Positions 19,645 to 29,196 of a stretch of 64,000 nt of DNA are shown piece after piece. The stretch is from positions 71,443-135,442 of the forward strand of contig CAWHJD010000023.1 in assembly GCA_963829585.1 (NCBI GenBank), given 5' to 3'. A program made the translations under genes and the position numbers. The stretch is from Sva-07 sp963829585 (GTDB lineage Bacteria; Actinomycetota; Acidimicrobiia; Acidimicrobiales; Ilumatobacteraceae). How positions within the stretch are numbered: position 1 is the stretch's first letter; each line of letters begins with the position of its first letter. The notes below the pieces were generated by a model that was not told the DNA's origin, searched no databases, and saw nothing but the letters and a program-made list of their open reading frames with translations.

Positions 19645-21068
19645 CTACTGGGCGGCACGCAGTTCGATGGCGACGACCGACCAGTCGACCTTGCCCGACA
19701 TCTGACCGGTCACCGTCACAGCACCGCCACGAACACCCGACCCGGAGGCGCCACACTCACCGACGACGACGTCGACACCAACGCAACTCCCACCGAGCCA
19801 CTCCCGTACGACGCGCCCACCGACACCGACCCCGTCGGCGCCGCCACAACCGAACCCGACAAGCCCACCGGCGCAGTCGTCACCACCGGCGCAGTCGTCG
19901 TGGCTGGCACCGTCGTCGTGGTGCCGGGGACATGGGTCCAGTCGGTGTATCCGATGCTCTTGCCCATTTGCGCCTCGACACCCACCGAGTACCCGGTGCC
20001 GAGACCCGTATCGATCAGGTACGGCAAGAACCTGTCATCACCCTCAGCCGGGAACTGGGCCTGCTCGTACAAGAACCGAACCGCCCGCGCGATCGCAGCA
20101 TCGGACCAGCGCCACACATCGTCATAACCGGCAACATCCAACAACGTGGCCTGCGTGACGATGCCCTGCATCGCCTCCCACTGATAATTCTCCTTCGGAG
20201 CCGGCGACGTCACCACACACTCGCATCTGCGAACGTCATCCACGATCGCGCCATCGACGACATAGCCGTTCTTCACCGACCCGGCCGGATTGATCGGCAC
20301 CGGCGCCGACGGGTCGGCCTGCCATTCCGGATCACCGAACTTGAACCCTGCGTAGGCTCCGCGATCACCCAGATACCCGCGAAACACCCGCACCGCGGCC
20401 GCCAGATCCGCCTCGTCACCCAAGTAACGAGCCACCGCGATCCGAGCAGCACCCGCATGCGTTCCCCAGTTGTTCGGACGATCCATGTGCGTCGACAACA
20501 ACGTGCGACCATCCAACACCTCGACACGAACCTGATCAAGCCACCCAGAGAACCGAGCCGACCCGTACCCGACAAGATCAGCAGCCAGCACATAACCAGT
20601 CAAGTTGCGGCCCAACGCCAACGTCGTCCCGCCATCCTCGGTCCCGATCGCGCTCTCGATGGAGGACACCACACGAGCACGCATCGCCGTGTCGTTCATC
20701 CGCACCGCATACAACGCACCAGCCAACGTGTACACGTCATGACGAGAATCCTCATCCGCCAGGCTCGCCACCCCCCAGTCCCCCACCGCGTCCCCGACCA
20801 GTCGATCCCACGCATTGCCCGACGTCGGCAACGACCGCACCACCGAACGCTCGACCCAAATCCCCTTCGACGGCCCGAACGACGCATCCAACGCCACCGC
20901 ACGACCCCGAACACCCGGCGCGGGATCCCGAACAGCCGGCCCACGATGCCGAACACCCACCACCACCCCCCCGACCAACACCACCACCACAACCAAGAGG
21001 AGAGCGCCACCAGACCTGGATCGAGCGACTGCGTGAGGGAGAGCCATACCGTCCGGGCAACGAGACAA
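19645..21068 (-). CDS. Alginate-lyase-like secreted protein, copy 2 (C-terminal module internally deleted)
   Basis: The catalytic region is nearly identical in DNA to copy 1, but the N-terminus is unrelated: likely start MALPHAVARS at 21047, with signal segment ALLLVVVVVLVGGVVVGV and an Arg/Pro stretch. After the lyase domain comes linker VPATTTAPVVTTAPVGLSGS and the beginning of the shared module (PTGSVSVGASY to GRVFVA), then a stop at 19716. Right behind it, in another frame, lie the last codons of the same module (KVDWSVVAIELRAAQ, stop at 19645). So about 180 residues of the module have been deleted and the ends are joined out of frame. The secreted lyase domain itself looks complete. Confidence 0.8.
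19900..20910. repeat. Direct repeat A, copy 2
   Basis: Matches copy 1 from the linker (gtggctggcaccg) to the codons for ALDASFGPSKG, where the sequences diverge into different signal peptides. Confidence 0.9.
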
Positions 21069-21406
21069 GAAGTAAGTCGTTGCCGGGGAATGCTAGCTCG
21101 CGCAACCGCACGAGGGACGACGACCGCAGAGCAACTCGCTCAGCAGTGCACTTTCCCCGTCACGTAACCGAATCCGGCAACGACGATCTGTTCGACGCGC
21201 ACCACGACTACACCACACGTGATCAAGTGGTCTCGGCGCTCGCAACGAAGGCAATCGCATCCAGCTCAGCTCGTCGTCGACCACTCGACCAGGACCCATG
21301 TCTTCGCCGAAGCGGCCCGCTGCCCACAACCATTTCAGTGAACGCGCGAACTCGAGCGCAACCAGCGCGTTGGGGCTCGTCGCCCCAAGACCGTCACTGC
21401 CGGTGA
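21069..21406. other. Intergenic, no recognisable gene
   Basis: About 340 bases between the end of lyase copy 3 and the start of copy 2. It is unlike the upstream regions of copies 1 and 3 and probably carries the separate promoter of copy 2. No family is recognised in any frame. Confidence 0.4.
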
Positions 21407-23558
21407 CTACTGGGCGGCACGCAGTTCGATGGCGACGACCGACCAGTCGACCTTGCCCGACATCTGACCGGTCACCGTCGCGACACCAGGCGCCGATGGC
21501 GTCTGCTCCTCGATTGCAAGCCCAGTCATGCTGCCACCGGTGCCGGCCGAGGTCTCGAGGCGTTCGGTGAACGCCACTTCCGGCGTATGCGTGCGATTGC
21601 GAATCGCCACCGCACTCGAGATCAGCGACGACGGCGACGTCGTGGACAACGGCACCGAATACGACGCCGAATCAACACCGCCCGAACAGCCACCGTTCAC
21701 ACCGTTCGTGTTCGCCGACACCACCGCACCGATCGGCGTGACCAGATCAACACCGAGGTACTCGACCACCGCGATCACCGCACTCGACGGCGCCTTCCCG
21801 AGCGCCGCCGTCACCGCGCTCGCCGACGTCGCCGACGTGGTCACGAACACCGACATACCCGTCTGATTCCGAGCTGCACACAACGACGCCACCGGCGTCC
21901 ACGTCCCACCGAGACCCGACACACCCGTCACCGACGTGTGGCTCTTCGTCGACACATACGCCACGAACACCCGACCCGGAGCCGCAACACTCACCGACGA
22001 CGACGTCGACACCGACGCAACCCCCGTCGAGCCACCCGAGTACGACGCGCCCACCGACACCGACCCAGTCGGCACCGCCACACCCGAACCCGACAAGCCC
22101 ACCGGCACCGACGTCGTCGTCGCAGCCGCCAACGTCGTCGTCGCAGCCGGCACCGTTGTCGTCGCAGCCACCGTCGTCGTCGCAGCCACCGTCGTCGTCG
22201 CAGCCACCGTCGTCGTCGCAGCCACCGTCGTCGTCGCAGCCGCCACCGTCGTCGTCGCAGCCACCGTCGTCGTCGCAGCGCACCGTCGTCGTCGCAGCCA
22301 CCGTCGTCGTCGCAGCCGCCACCGTCGTCGTCGCAGCCGCCACCGTCGTCGTCGCAGCCGCCACCATCGTCGCAGCCGCCACCGTCGTCGTGGTGCCGGG
22401 GACATGGGTCCAGTCGGTGTATCCGATGCTCTTGCCCATTCGCGCCTCGACACCCACCGAATACCCGGTGCCGAGACCCGTATCGATCAGATACGGCAAG
22501 AACCTGTCATCACCCTCAGCCGGGAACTGGGCCTGCTCGTACAAGAACCGAACCGCCCACGCGATCGCAGCATCGGACCAGCGCCACACATCGTCATAAC
22601 CGGCAACATCCAACAACGTCGCCTGCGTGACGATGCCCTGCATCGCCTCCCACTGATAATTCTCCTTCGGAGCCGGCGACGTCACCACACACTCGCATCT
22701 GCGAACGTCATCCACGATCGCGCCATCGACGACATAGCCGTTCTTCACCGACCCGGCCGGATTGATCGGCACCGGCGCCGACGGGTCGGCCTGCCATTCC
22801 GGATCACCGAACTTGAACCCTGCGTAGGCTCCGCGATCACCCAGATACCCGCGAAACACCCGCACCGCGGCCGCCAGATCCGCCTCGTCACCCAAGTAAC
22901 GAGCCACCGCGATCCGAGCAGCACCCGCATGCGTTCCCCAGTTGTTCGGACGATCCATGTGCGTCGACAACAACGTGCGACCATCCAACACCTCGACACG
23001 AACCTGATCAAGCCACCCAGAGAACCGAGCCGACCCGTACCCGACAAGATCAGCAGCCAGCACATAACCAGTCAAGTTGCGGCCCAACGCCAACGTCGTC
23101 CCGCCATCCTCGGTCCCGATCGCGCTCTCGATGGAGGACACCACACGAGCACGCATCGCCGTGTCGTTCATCCGCACCGCATACAACGCACCAGCCAACG
23201 TGTACACGTCATGACGAGAATCCGTATACGCCAGGCTCGCCACCCCCCAGTCCCCCACCGCGTCCGCGACCAGTCGATCCCACGCATTGCCCGACGTCGG
23301 CAACGACTGCACCACCGAACGCTCGACCCAAATCCCCTTCGACGGCCCGAACGACGCATCCAACGCCACCGCACGATCCCCAACACCCGACGCCACCACC
23401 CCCACCCCGGCCAACAACACCACCACGAGCAACATGCACCCGTAACGCAGGCGAGCCGACGAATCGTGCAAGATCGATGACCGACGAGGACCCAGAGACG
23501 CAGGCGTGAGCGGTTGCATATCGGACGCATCGGGCTCTGACCAGAGCTCCTTGAGCAC
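21407..23558 (-). CDS. Alginate-lyase-like secreted protein, copy 3 (repeat linker plus C-terminal module)
   Basis: From GTG 23558, same leader, signal segment and lyase domain as copy 1 (one difference seen in a Met/Gln neighbourhood: VEARMGKSIG instead of VEAQMGKSIG). A long low-complexity linker of TTTVAA/TTTVAAA units follows (22116-22385), then a complete copy of the shared C-terminal module of about 215 residues (PTGSVSVGASY ... VDWSVVAIELRAAQ). One extra G near 22284 within the linker shifts the frame so that the raw reading continues as a Cys/Asp/Gly repeat; removing it joins lyase and module. The module would bind or anchor the enzyme outside the cell (inference). Upstream sequence is a near copy of that of copy 1 with about 66 extra bases. 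Confidence 0.8.
22116..22385. repeat. 18/21-bp minisatellite coding for a TTTVAA linker
   Basis: Tandem units gcagccaccgtcgtcgtc (18 bp), some with three extra bases (gccgcc instead of gcc), around a dozen in all. On the minus strand they code TTTVAA or TTTVAAA. All units are multiples of three, so copy-number change would only alter linker length. One unit contains an extra G (gcagcGcaccg, near 22284). Confidence 0.9.
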
Positions 23559-23860
23559 TCCAGCTCAACCTTGACGAAGTCTTGACGAAACTCAGACAAG
23601 CCTGCGCACGGCCCCGTCACGAACTACGTCTGAGTCTTGACCAGGTCTGCTCTCGCAGGCTGGGGACACCTCGTTCAGGCGACGATGGAGATGGCGAACG
23701 GCCGAAGGATGGCCACGATCAAGCAGCAACGACGTCTACGCCGAAACAGGCCGATCCCCGCACCTGTTCAGCGCAACCGCGAGGTGGAGCGCATCCGGAC
23801 GGTTCGGGCGAGTCGCTCCGAAGCGAGCACCGTCGAGTTGTCTACTGGGCGGCACGCAGT
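22385..23860. repeat. Direct repeat A, copy 3 (long form)
   Basis: Matches copy 1 through the lyase domain, leader and upstream flank, and on into the stop-codon end of the preceding gene (…VVAIELRAAQ), apart from an insertion of about 66 bases near 23660-23740. Confidence 0.85.
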
Positions 23861-26800
23861 TCGATGGCGACGACCGACCAGTCGACCGTGCCCGACATCC
23901 GACCGGTCACCGTCACAGCACCAGGTGCCGATGGCGTCTGCTCCTCGATCGCCAGGCCGGTCTTGCTTCCACCGGTGCCGGCCGAGGTCTCGAGGCGTTC
24001 GGTGAACCCCACTCCCGGCGTATGCGTCCGACTCCGAATCGCCACCGCACTCGAGATCAGCGACGACGGCGACGTCGTCGTCAACGGCACCGAATACGAC
24101 GCCGAATCAACACCTCCCGAACAGCCACCGTTCACACCGTTCGTGTTCGCCGACACCACCGCACCGATCGGCGTGACCAGATCAACACCGAGATACTCCA
24201 CCACCGCGATCACCGCAGTCGACGGCGCCTTCCCGAACGCCGCCGTCACCACACTCGGCGACGTCGCCGACGTGGTCACGAACACCGACATACCCGTCTG
24301 ACTCCGAGCTGCACACAACGACGCCACCCGCGTCCACGTCCCACCGAGACCCGACACACCCGTCACCGACGTGTTGCTCTTCGTCGAAACGTACGCCACG
24401 AACACCCGACCCGGAGCCGGAACACTCACCGACGACGACGTCGACACCGACGCAACCCCCGTCGAGCCACCCCGGTACGACGCGCCCACCGACACCGACC
24501 CCGTCGGCGCCGCCACACCCGAACCCGACAACGCCACCGACACCGACGGCTCATCAGGATCATCCGACGCAACCACCAACGACGCCGAATACGAACGAAC
24601 TTCCGTCGGCGAGAACGTCACCTCGACCGACCGCGACGCACCAGCCGCCAACGTGAACGGACCACCGCCACCCGACACCACGAACGCCCCCGCATCCGCA
24701 CCCGACACCACCGTCGACGACACCGACAACGTCGCCGAGCCCACGTTCGACACCACCACCGACGCAGCACCCGACTGCCCGACCGTCACCGAACCCACAC
24801 TCAACGACCCCGGCACATCCACATCCGGCGCAGGCGCCGCCGCACCCGAACCCGACAACCCCACCGACACCGACGGCTCATCAGGATCATCCGACGCAAC
24901 CACCAACGACGCCGAATACGAACGAACATCCGTCGGCGAGAACGTCACCTCGACCGACCGCGACGCACCAGCCGCCAACGTGAACGGACCACCGCCACCC
25001 GACACCACGAACGCCCCCGCATCCGCACCCGACACCACCGTCGACGACACCGACAACGTCGCCGAGCCCAGGTTCGACACCACCACCGACGCAGCACCCG
25101 ACTGCCCGACCGTCACCGAACCCACACTCAACGACCCCGGCACATCCACATCCGGCAGACTCGGAGGCGCCGCCACACCCGAACCCGACAACGCCACCGA
25201 CACCGACGGCTCATCAGGATCATCCGACGCAACCACCAACGACGCCGAATACGAACGAACTTCCGTCGGCGAGAACGTCACCTCGACCGACCGCGACGCA
25301 CCAGCCGCCAACGTGAACGGACCACCGCCACCCGACACCACGAACGCCCCCGCATCCGCACCCGACACCACCGTCGACGACACCGACAACGTCGCCGAGC
25401 CCACGTTCGACACCACCACCGACGCAGCACCCGACTGCCCGACCGTCACCGAACCCACACTCAACGACCCCGGCACATCCACATCCGGCGCAGGCGCCGC
25501 CGCACCCGAACCCGACAACCCCACCGACACCGACGGCTCATCAGGATCATCCGACGCAACCACCAACGACGCCGAATACGAACGAACATCCGTCGGCGAG
25601 AACGTCACCTCGACCGACCGCGACGCACCAGCCGCCAACGTGAACGGACCACCGCCACCCGACACCACGAACGCCCCCGCATCCGCACCCGACACCACCG
25701 TCGACGACACCGACAACGTCGCCGAGCCCACGTTCGACACCACCACCGACGCAGCACCCGACTGCCCGACCGTCACCGAACCCACACTCAACGACCCCGG
25801 CACATCCACATCCGGAGACCCTGGCTCCGATGACCCGCCGGCACGGAGTTCGATGGCGACGACGGACCAGTCGACCGTGCCCGACATCTGACCGGTCACC
25901 GTCACAGCACCAGGTGCCGATGGCGTCTGCTCCTCGACCGCAAGCCCCGCGGCGCTGCTCGAAGTGGAGCCGGCCGAGAATTCGAGGCGTTCGGTGAACC
26001 CCACTCCCGGCGTATGCGTCCGACTCCGAATCCCCACCGCACTCGAGATCAGCGACGACGGCGACGTCGTGGACAACGGCACCGAATACGACGCCGAATC
26101 AACACCCCCCGAACAGCCACCGTTCACACCGTTCGTGTTCGCCGACACCACCGCACCGATCGGCGTGACCAGATCAACACCGAGATACTCCACCACCGCG
26201 ATCACCGCACTCGACGGCGCACTCCCGAACGCCGCCGTCACCGCGCTCGCCGACGTCGCCGACGTCGTCACGAACACCGACATACCCGTCTGACTCCGAG
26301 CTGCACACAACGACGCCACCCGCGTCCACGTCCCACCGAGACCCGACACACCCGTCACCGACGTGTGACTCTTCGTCGACACATACGCCACGAACACCCG
26401 ACCCGGAGCCGGAACACTCACCGACGACGACGTCGACACCGACGCAACCCCCGTCGAGCCACCCCGGTACGACGCGCCCACCGACACCGACCCCGTCGGC
26501 ACCGCCACACCCGAACCCGACAACCCCACCGACACCGACGGCTCATCAGGATCATCCGACGCAACCACCAACGACGCCGAATACGAACGAACATCCGTCG
26601 GCGAGAACGTCACCTCGACCGACCGCGACGCACCAGCCGCCAACGTGAACGGACCACCGCCACCCGACACCACGAACGCCCCCGCATCCGCACCCGACAC
26701 CACCGTCGACGACACCGACAACGTCGACGACCCCAGATTCGACACCACCACCGACGCAGCACCCGACTGCCCGACCGCGACCGAACCCACACTCACCGAC

Positions 26801-28347
26801 CCCGGCACATCCACATCCGGCGAAACGGCACCCAATGCGGGGACTGCGACCTCGTACAACTGACCGTCGCGGGGCGACGAGCCGTCGACGCCGCGATCCA
26901 CCACCCACAGATTGAGTCCGGTACCACTGCTCGCCGGTGCCCAGGTCGCACCCGCCGGGTGCACGGCCTGCGTTGCGGCCAGACTGACTTCACGAACTTT
27001 GCTGCCCAGCGCCGTGTACTCGACGGCTGCCAGGTCGCCGGTGCTGTAATCGACCAAGGTCAGGGTGTCGTTGGCGGCGTGATACGCGATCCCTTCCGGA
27101 TCGTTGACACCACCGACGTATGTGTCCCACTGGGTGATGATGTCATCGCCGCCGCCCTCGAAGATTCCGTTGGGTCCGGGGTCGATCGAGAAGACCTCCT
27201 TGTTCGAACCGTCAGCAACGTGGAGCCAACCGCGTGTCGTGTCGTAGGCCAGGTCTTCGGGGTCCGAGTTGCCGTAGCCGAGCGTCGAGAAGAAGCGCAC
27301 GACGCTGTCGTCAGCTGTGCCCGGCAGACCGTCCGGGCCGAGATCCACCTCGGTGATCCGCTTGGCGTCGTCGTCAGTGGTGAAGAACCGGTTCCCGGCG
27401 GAGTCGACCGCGACCCCTGTCGGCTCATTCGACCAGTTCAACGTGTTGCCGGTCGAGGAGACGCCACCCGTTCTGGTGAGATGCCACAAGTTCGCGTTGG
27501 CGTAGTACGAGTACTCCTCGACCTCGCTGTCAGCGAGCAGCAGGAGATTCTTCGCCGCCAACCACGCGATCCCCGACGAGTCGGGGCTGTTCGGGGTCAG
27601 ACTGGTCCCCGCGATCGTCTGCACGAGTGTGCCGGAGACGTCCGCAGCGGTGGCCGTGACCGCCAGGGGCGCGGTCGTTCCGATCTCACTCAACAGCGTC
27701 GTCGAACCGGCCTGCTGCTCGTCCAGCACATACATGCTCAGCTGATCCGGGTCGTCGGTCTGGTCGCCGCTGGGAGCGACCGCAAGGCCGGCGATGCGAC
27801 GAACACCCGTCTGGCTCAAGTCCAGTGTTCGCAGAAGCGCACCGCTCTCATCGAGCACGAAAACACGCGGATCCTGGTCCGTGGCAACATACCATTCGCC
27901 GCTCAACGGGTCGATCGCAGCTTCGACCGGGCCGGCAATCCCGAGCGGACGGACGTCGATCGAGCGACCCGGTAGGGAGATCACCGTGCCCTGGACGTCG
28001 ACGGGTACGAGACCGCCGCTCGCAGCATCGAAAACCACAGCCTTGTCGCGAAGTCCGGGCGGCAGGACCACCGTCCCTTGCCGATCTTCTGCGAAGCCGA
28101 TCACCGACGCGCGATCCGCCCGTCCCGCCTCGACCACGTACAGCGTACGACCGTCGGGTTCGACAGCCAGCCTGGTCGGCCGACCGACACCGACGTCATC
28201 CAGTTCGAATGTCCGATGGAGTTCGACCTGGACGACAGGCGCCTCAGGACTCTCTGCCATTGTCGCCGTCGGGATGGCCACGACGCTGGCGATCGCCACC
28301 GTCGCCGCAATCGCCAGACCCCTCAATGATACGATTTCAGTGCCCAC
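23842..28347 (-). CDS. Giant secreted protein: beta-propeller, five ASH (choice-of-anchor D) repeats and two copies of the lyase C-terminal module
   Basis: About 1500 residues. I prefer GTG 28347, directly before the signal peptide (LRGLAIAATVAIASVVAIPT, cut near TMA); an ATG at 28401 would add an 18-residue hydrophilic leader. Residues about 30-500: propeller-like repeats with NHL/SMP-30 flavour (EPTGVAVDSAGNRFFTTDDD, DPEDLAYDTTRGWLHVADGS, DPEGIAYHAANDTLTLVDYS). Then ASH repeat 1, shared module 1 (25845-26490), ASH repeats 2-5 and shared module 2 (to 23845). ASH units start PDVDVPGSLSVGSVTVGQSG and end DDPDEPSVSVGLSGSG; they are Ig-like folds used as spacers. The intact frame over repeats suggests correct assembly. 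It is upstream in the same direction as the lyases and probably a cell-surface or matrix protein. Confidence 0.85.
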   Translation of the reverse strand: MGTEIVSLRGLAIAATVAIASVVAIPTATMAESPEAPVVQVELHRTFELDDVGVGRPTRLAVEPDGRTLYVVEAGRADRASVIGFAEDRQGTVVLPPGLRDKAVVFDAASGGLVPVDVQGTVISLPGRSIDVRPLGIAGPVEAAIDPLSGEWYVATDQDPRVFVLDESGALLRTLDLSQTGVRRIAGLAVAPSGDQTDDPDQLSMYVLDEQQAGSTTLLSEIGTTAPLAVTATAADVSGTLVQTIAGTSLTPNSPDSSGIAWLAAKNLLLLADSEVEEYSYYANANLWHLTRTGGVSSTGNTLNWSNEPTGVAVDSAGNRFFTTDDDAKRITEVDLGPDGLPGTADDSVVRFFSTLGYGNSDPEDLAYDTTRGWLHVADGSNKEVFSIDPGPNGIFEGGGDDIITQWDTYVGGVNDPEGIAYHAANDTLTLVDYSTGDLAAVEYTALGSKVREVSLAATQAVHPAGATWAPASSGTGLNLWVVDRGVDGSSPRDGQLYEVAVPALGAVSPDVDVPGSVSVGSVAVGQSGAASVVVSNLGSSTLSVSSTVVSGADAGAFVVSGGGGPFTLAAGASRSVEVTFSPTDVRSYSASLVVASDDPDEPSVSVGLSGSGVAVPTGSVSVGASYRGGSTGVASVSTSSSVSVPAPGRVFVAYVSTKSHTSVTGVSGLGGTWTRVASLCAARSQTGMSVFVTTSATSASAVTAAFGSAPSSAVIAVVEYLGVDLVTPIGAVVSANTNGVNGGCSGGVDSASYSVPLSTTSPSSLISSAVGIRSRTHTPGVGFTERLEFSAGSTSSSAAGLAVEEQTPSAPGAVTVTGQMSGTVDWSVVAIELRAGGSSEPGSPDVDVPGSLSVGSVTVGQSGAASVVVSNVGSATLSVSSTVVSGADAGAFVVSGGGGPFTLAAGASRSVEVTFSPTDVRSYSASLVVASDDPDEPSVSVGLSGSGAAAPAPDVDVPGSLSVGSVTVGQSGAASVVVSNVGSATLSVSSTVVSGADAGAFVVSGGGGPFTLAAGASRSVEVTFSPTEVRSYSASLVVASDDPDEPSVSVALSGSGVAAPPSLPDVDVPGSLSVGSVTVGQSGAASVVVSNLGSATLSVSSTVVSGADAGAFVVSGGGGPFTLAAGASRSVEVTFSPTDVRSYSASLVVASDDPDEPSVSVGLSGSGAAAPAPDVDVPGSLSVGSVTVGQSGAASVVVSNVGSATLSVSSTVVSGADAGAFVVSGGGGPFTLAAGASRSVEVTFSPTEVRSYSASLVVASDDPDEPSVSVALSGSGVAAPTGSVSVGASYRGGSTGVASVSTSSSVSVPAPGRVFVAYVSTKSNTSVTGVSGLGGTWTRVASLCAARSQTGMSVFVTTSATSPSVVTAAFGKAPSTAVIAVVEYLGVDLVTPIGAVVSANTNGVNGGCSGGVDSASYSVPLTTTSPSSLISSAVAIRSRTHTPGVGFTERLETSAGTGGSKTGLAIEEQTPSAPGAVTVTGRMSGTVDWSVVAIELRAAQ
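24529..25820. repeat. 660-bp tandem duplication of an ASH repeat pair
   Basis: The block starting at 24541 recurs exactly 660 bases later at 25201, each holding two ASH units of 327 and 333 bases. The four units differ by only a few bases, and a fifth unit at about 26510-26820 is slightly more diverged. Confidence 0.9.
25845..26500. repeat. Shared C-terminal module DNA repeat (also at 21411-22090 and 23845-24500)
   Basis: Three full copies of a ~650-base module lie in two genes, with a deleted copy at 19645-19830. All read on the minus strand and share long identical runs, for example around the codons for SANTNGVNGGCSGGVDSASY. Confidence 0.9.
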
Positions 28348-28508
28348 TCTGTTGCCTTCCGCCCCGAGGTCACTCCCTGCGTCGCCGGGAGCCAGGCCCA
28401 CGCTGCGTTCCCGGAGCGCCGACCTGCGAGCAGCCTACGCGTCTACAGCCACGCCGCACAATCGGCAGACCAATTGACACGACCAGGGCGGGTGTTCGAA
28501 GCGCGAAA

Positions 28509-29196
28509 CTACGCCGATTCGGCGTGCTGTCGAATACGAGCGATCACGTCGTCGACAACATCGTCGAGCGGCCGGTTCGCGTCCACGCTGACGAATCGGG
28601 GAGCGGCAGCCTCGAGCCGTCGATACCCGGCCCGCATTGCCTCCAGGAGCTCGATCGTGCCTTCTCCCTTACGCCGAAAGAGCTCATCGGCCGGCACGTC
28701 GAGATAAACGATGAGCTCGGGACGTGGAAGCACCTTCGAGATGAACAGGCCATGCAACCGTCTGCTCAGTGGTAGTTGCTCCGACGATTCGATGTCATGG
28801 ACGTAGTAGTCGGCAAAGAAATGTCGGTCCAAGAGCACGACTCGACCGGCGGCGCGGTGCCACGACACGATCACTCTGCCGATAGGACTCTTCGGCGATC
28901 CGATTCGCCAGGCGGAGCGCGGCGCGAAGGCTTCGAAGCAAGGATTGACCGTTGTCAGCCGAGGCCCTCGGAGCACTGGGCCCGCGTTCGACGATGCCGG
29001 CACGACGGCGTGCAGCGCGGATCAGCCTCGTGGTCGGGAGCAAATGGTTGCTCGACTCGGCGCTGACGCCCATGTACACGTACGCGACCGGCAGGTCGAG
29101 CTCGCGCTCGAGCCGCCGAGCGATGGTGGTCTTGCCCGCACCGTCAGGTCCGACCAGAGCAACCGTGACACCGCGCCGCCGACTCACGCGGTTCAT
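28509..29196 (-). CDS. Thymidylate-kinase-like P-loop protein, one frameshift
   Basis: Start MNRVSRRRGVTVALVG at 29196, whose ATG overlaps the stop of the preceding gene (ATGA). P-loop GPDGAGKTT at residues 17-24, then LDLPVAYVYMGVS. Near 28870 the frame changes and the protein continues WHRAAGRVVLLDRHFFADYY (the DR.. motif of dTMP kinases), LPRPELIVYLDVPADELFRR (the LID-proximal strand and DVP motif) and ends ARIRQHAESA. Such proteins are often found in glycan and lantibiotic clusters and are assumed to phosphorylate nucleotides or sugars; a true dTMP kinase role is not required here. It is the last gene of the large operon; 161 bases separate it from the giant protein start. Confidence 0.75.

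Noticed and set aside
22280..22290. Phase-variation switch in the lyase copy 3 linker
   Set aside because: Repeat units are multiples of three, and the shift comes from one inserted G like many other insertions in this window; error is the simpler explanation.
22116..22385. CRISPR-like array
   Set aside because: Units are 18-21 bases without spacers and code for a regular peptide; it is a coding minisatellite.
17935..23480. Long Arg/His-rich plus-strand frames opposite each lyase copy
   Set aside because: They are antisense shadows of the lyase genes, repeated only because the lyases are repeated.
24371..25891. Long plus-strand frame opposite the ASH repeats, Asp/Thr/Pro-rich
   Set aside because: It is the exact antisense of a repetitive, intact gene with clear ASH motifs; GC-rich repeats of fixed codon pattern keep the opposite frame open. 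No signal, start site or family supports it.
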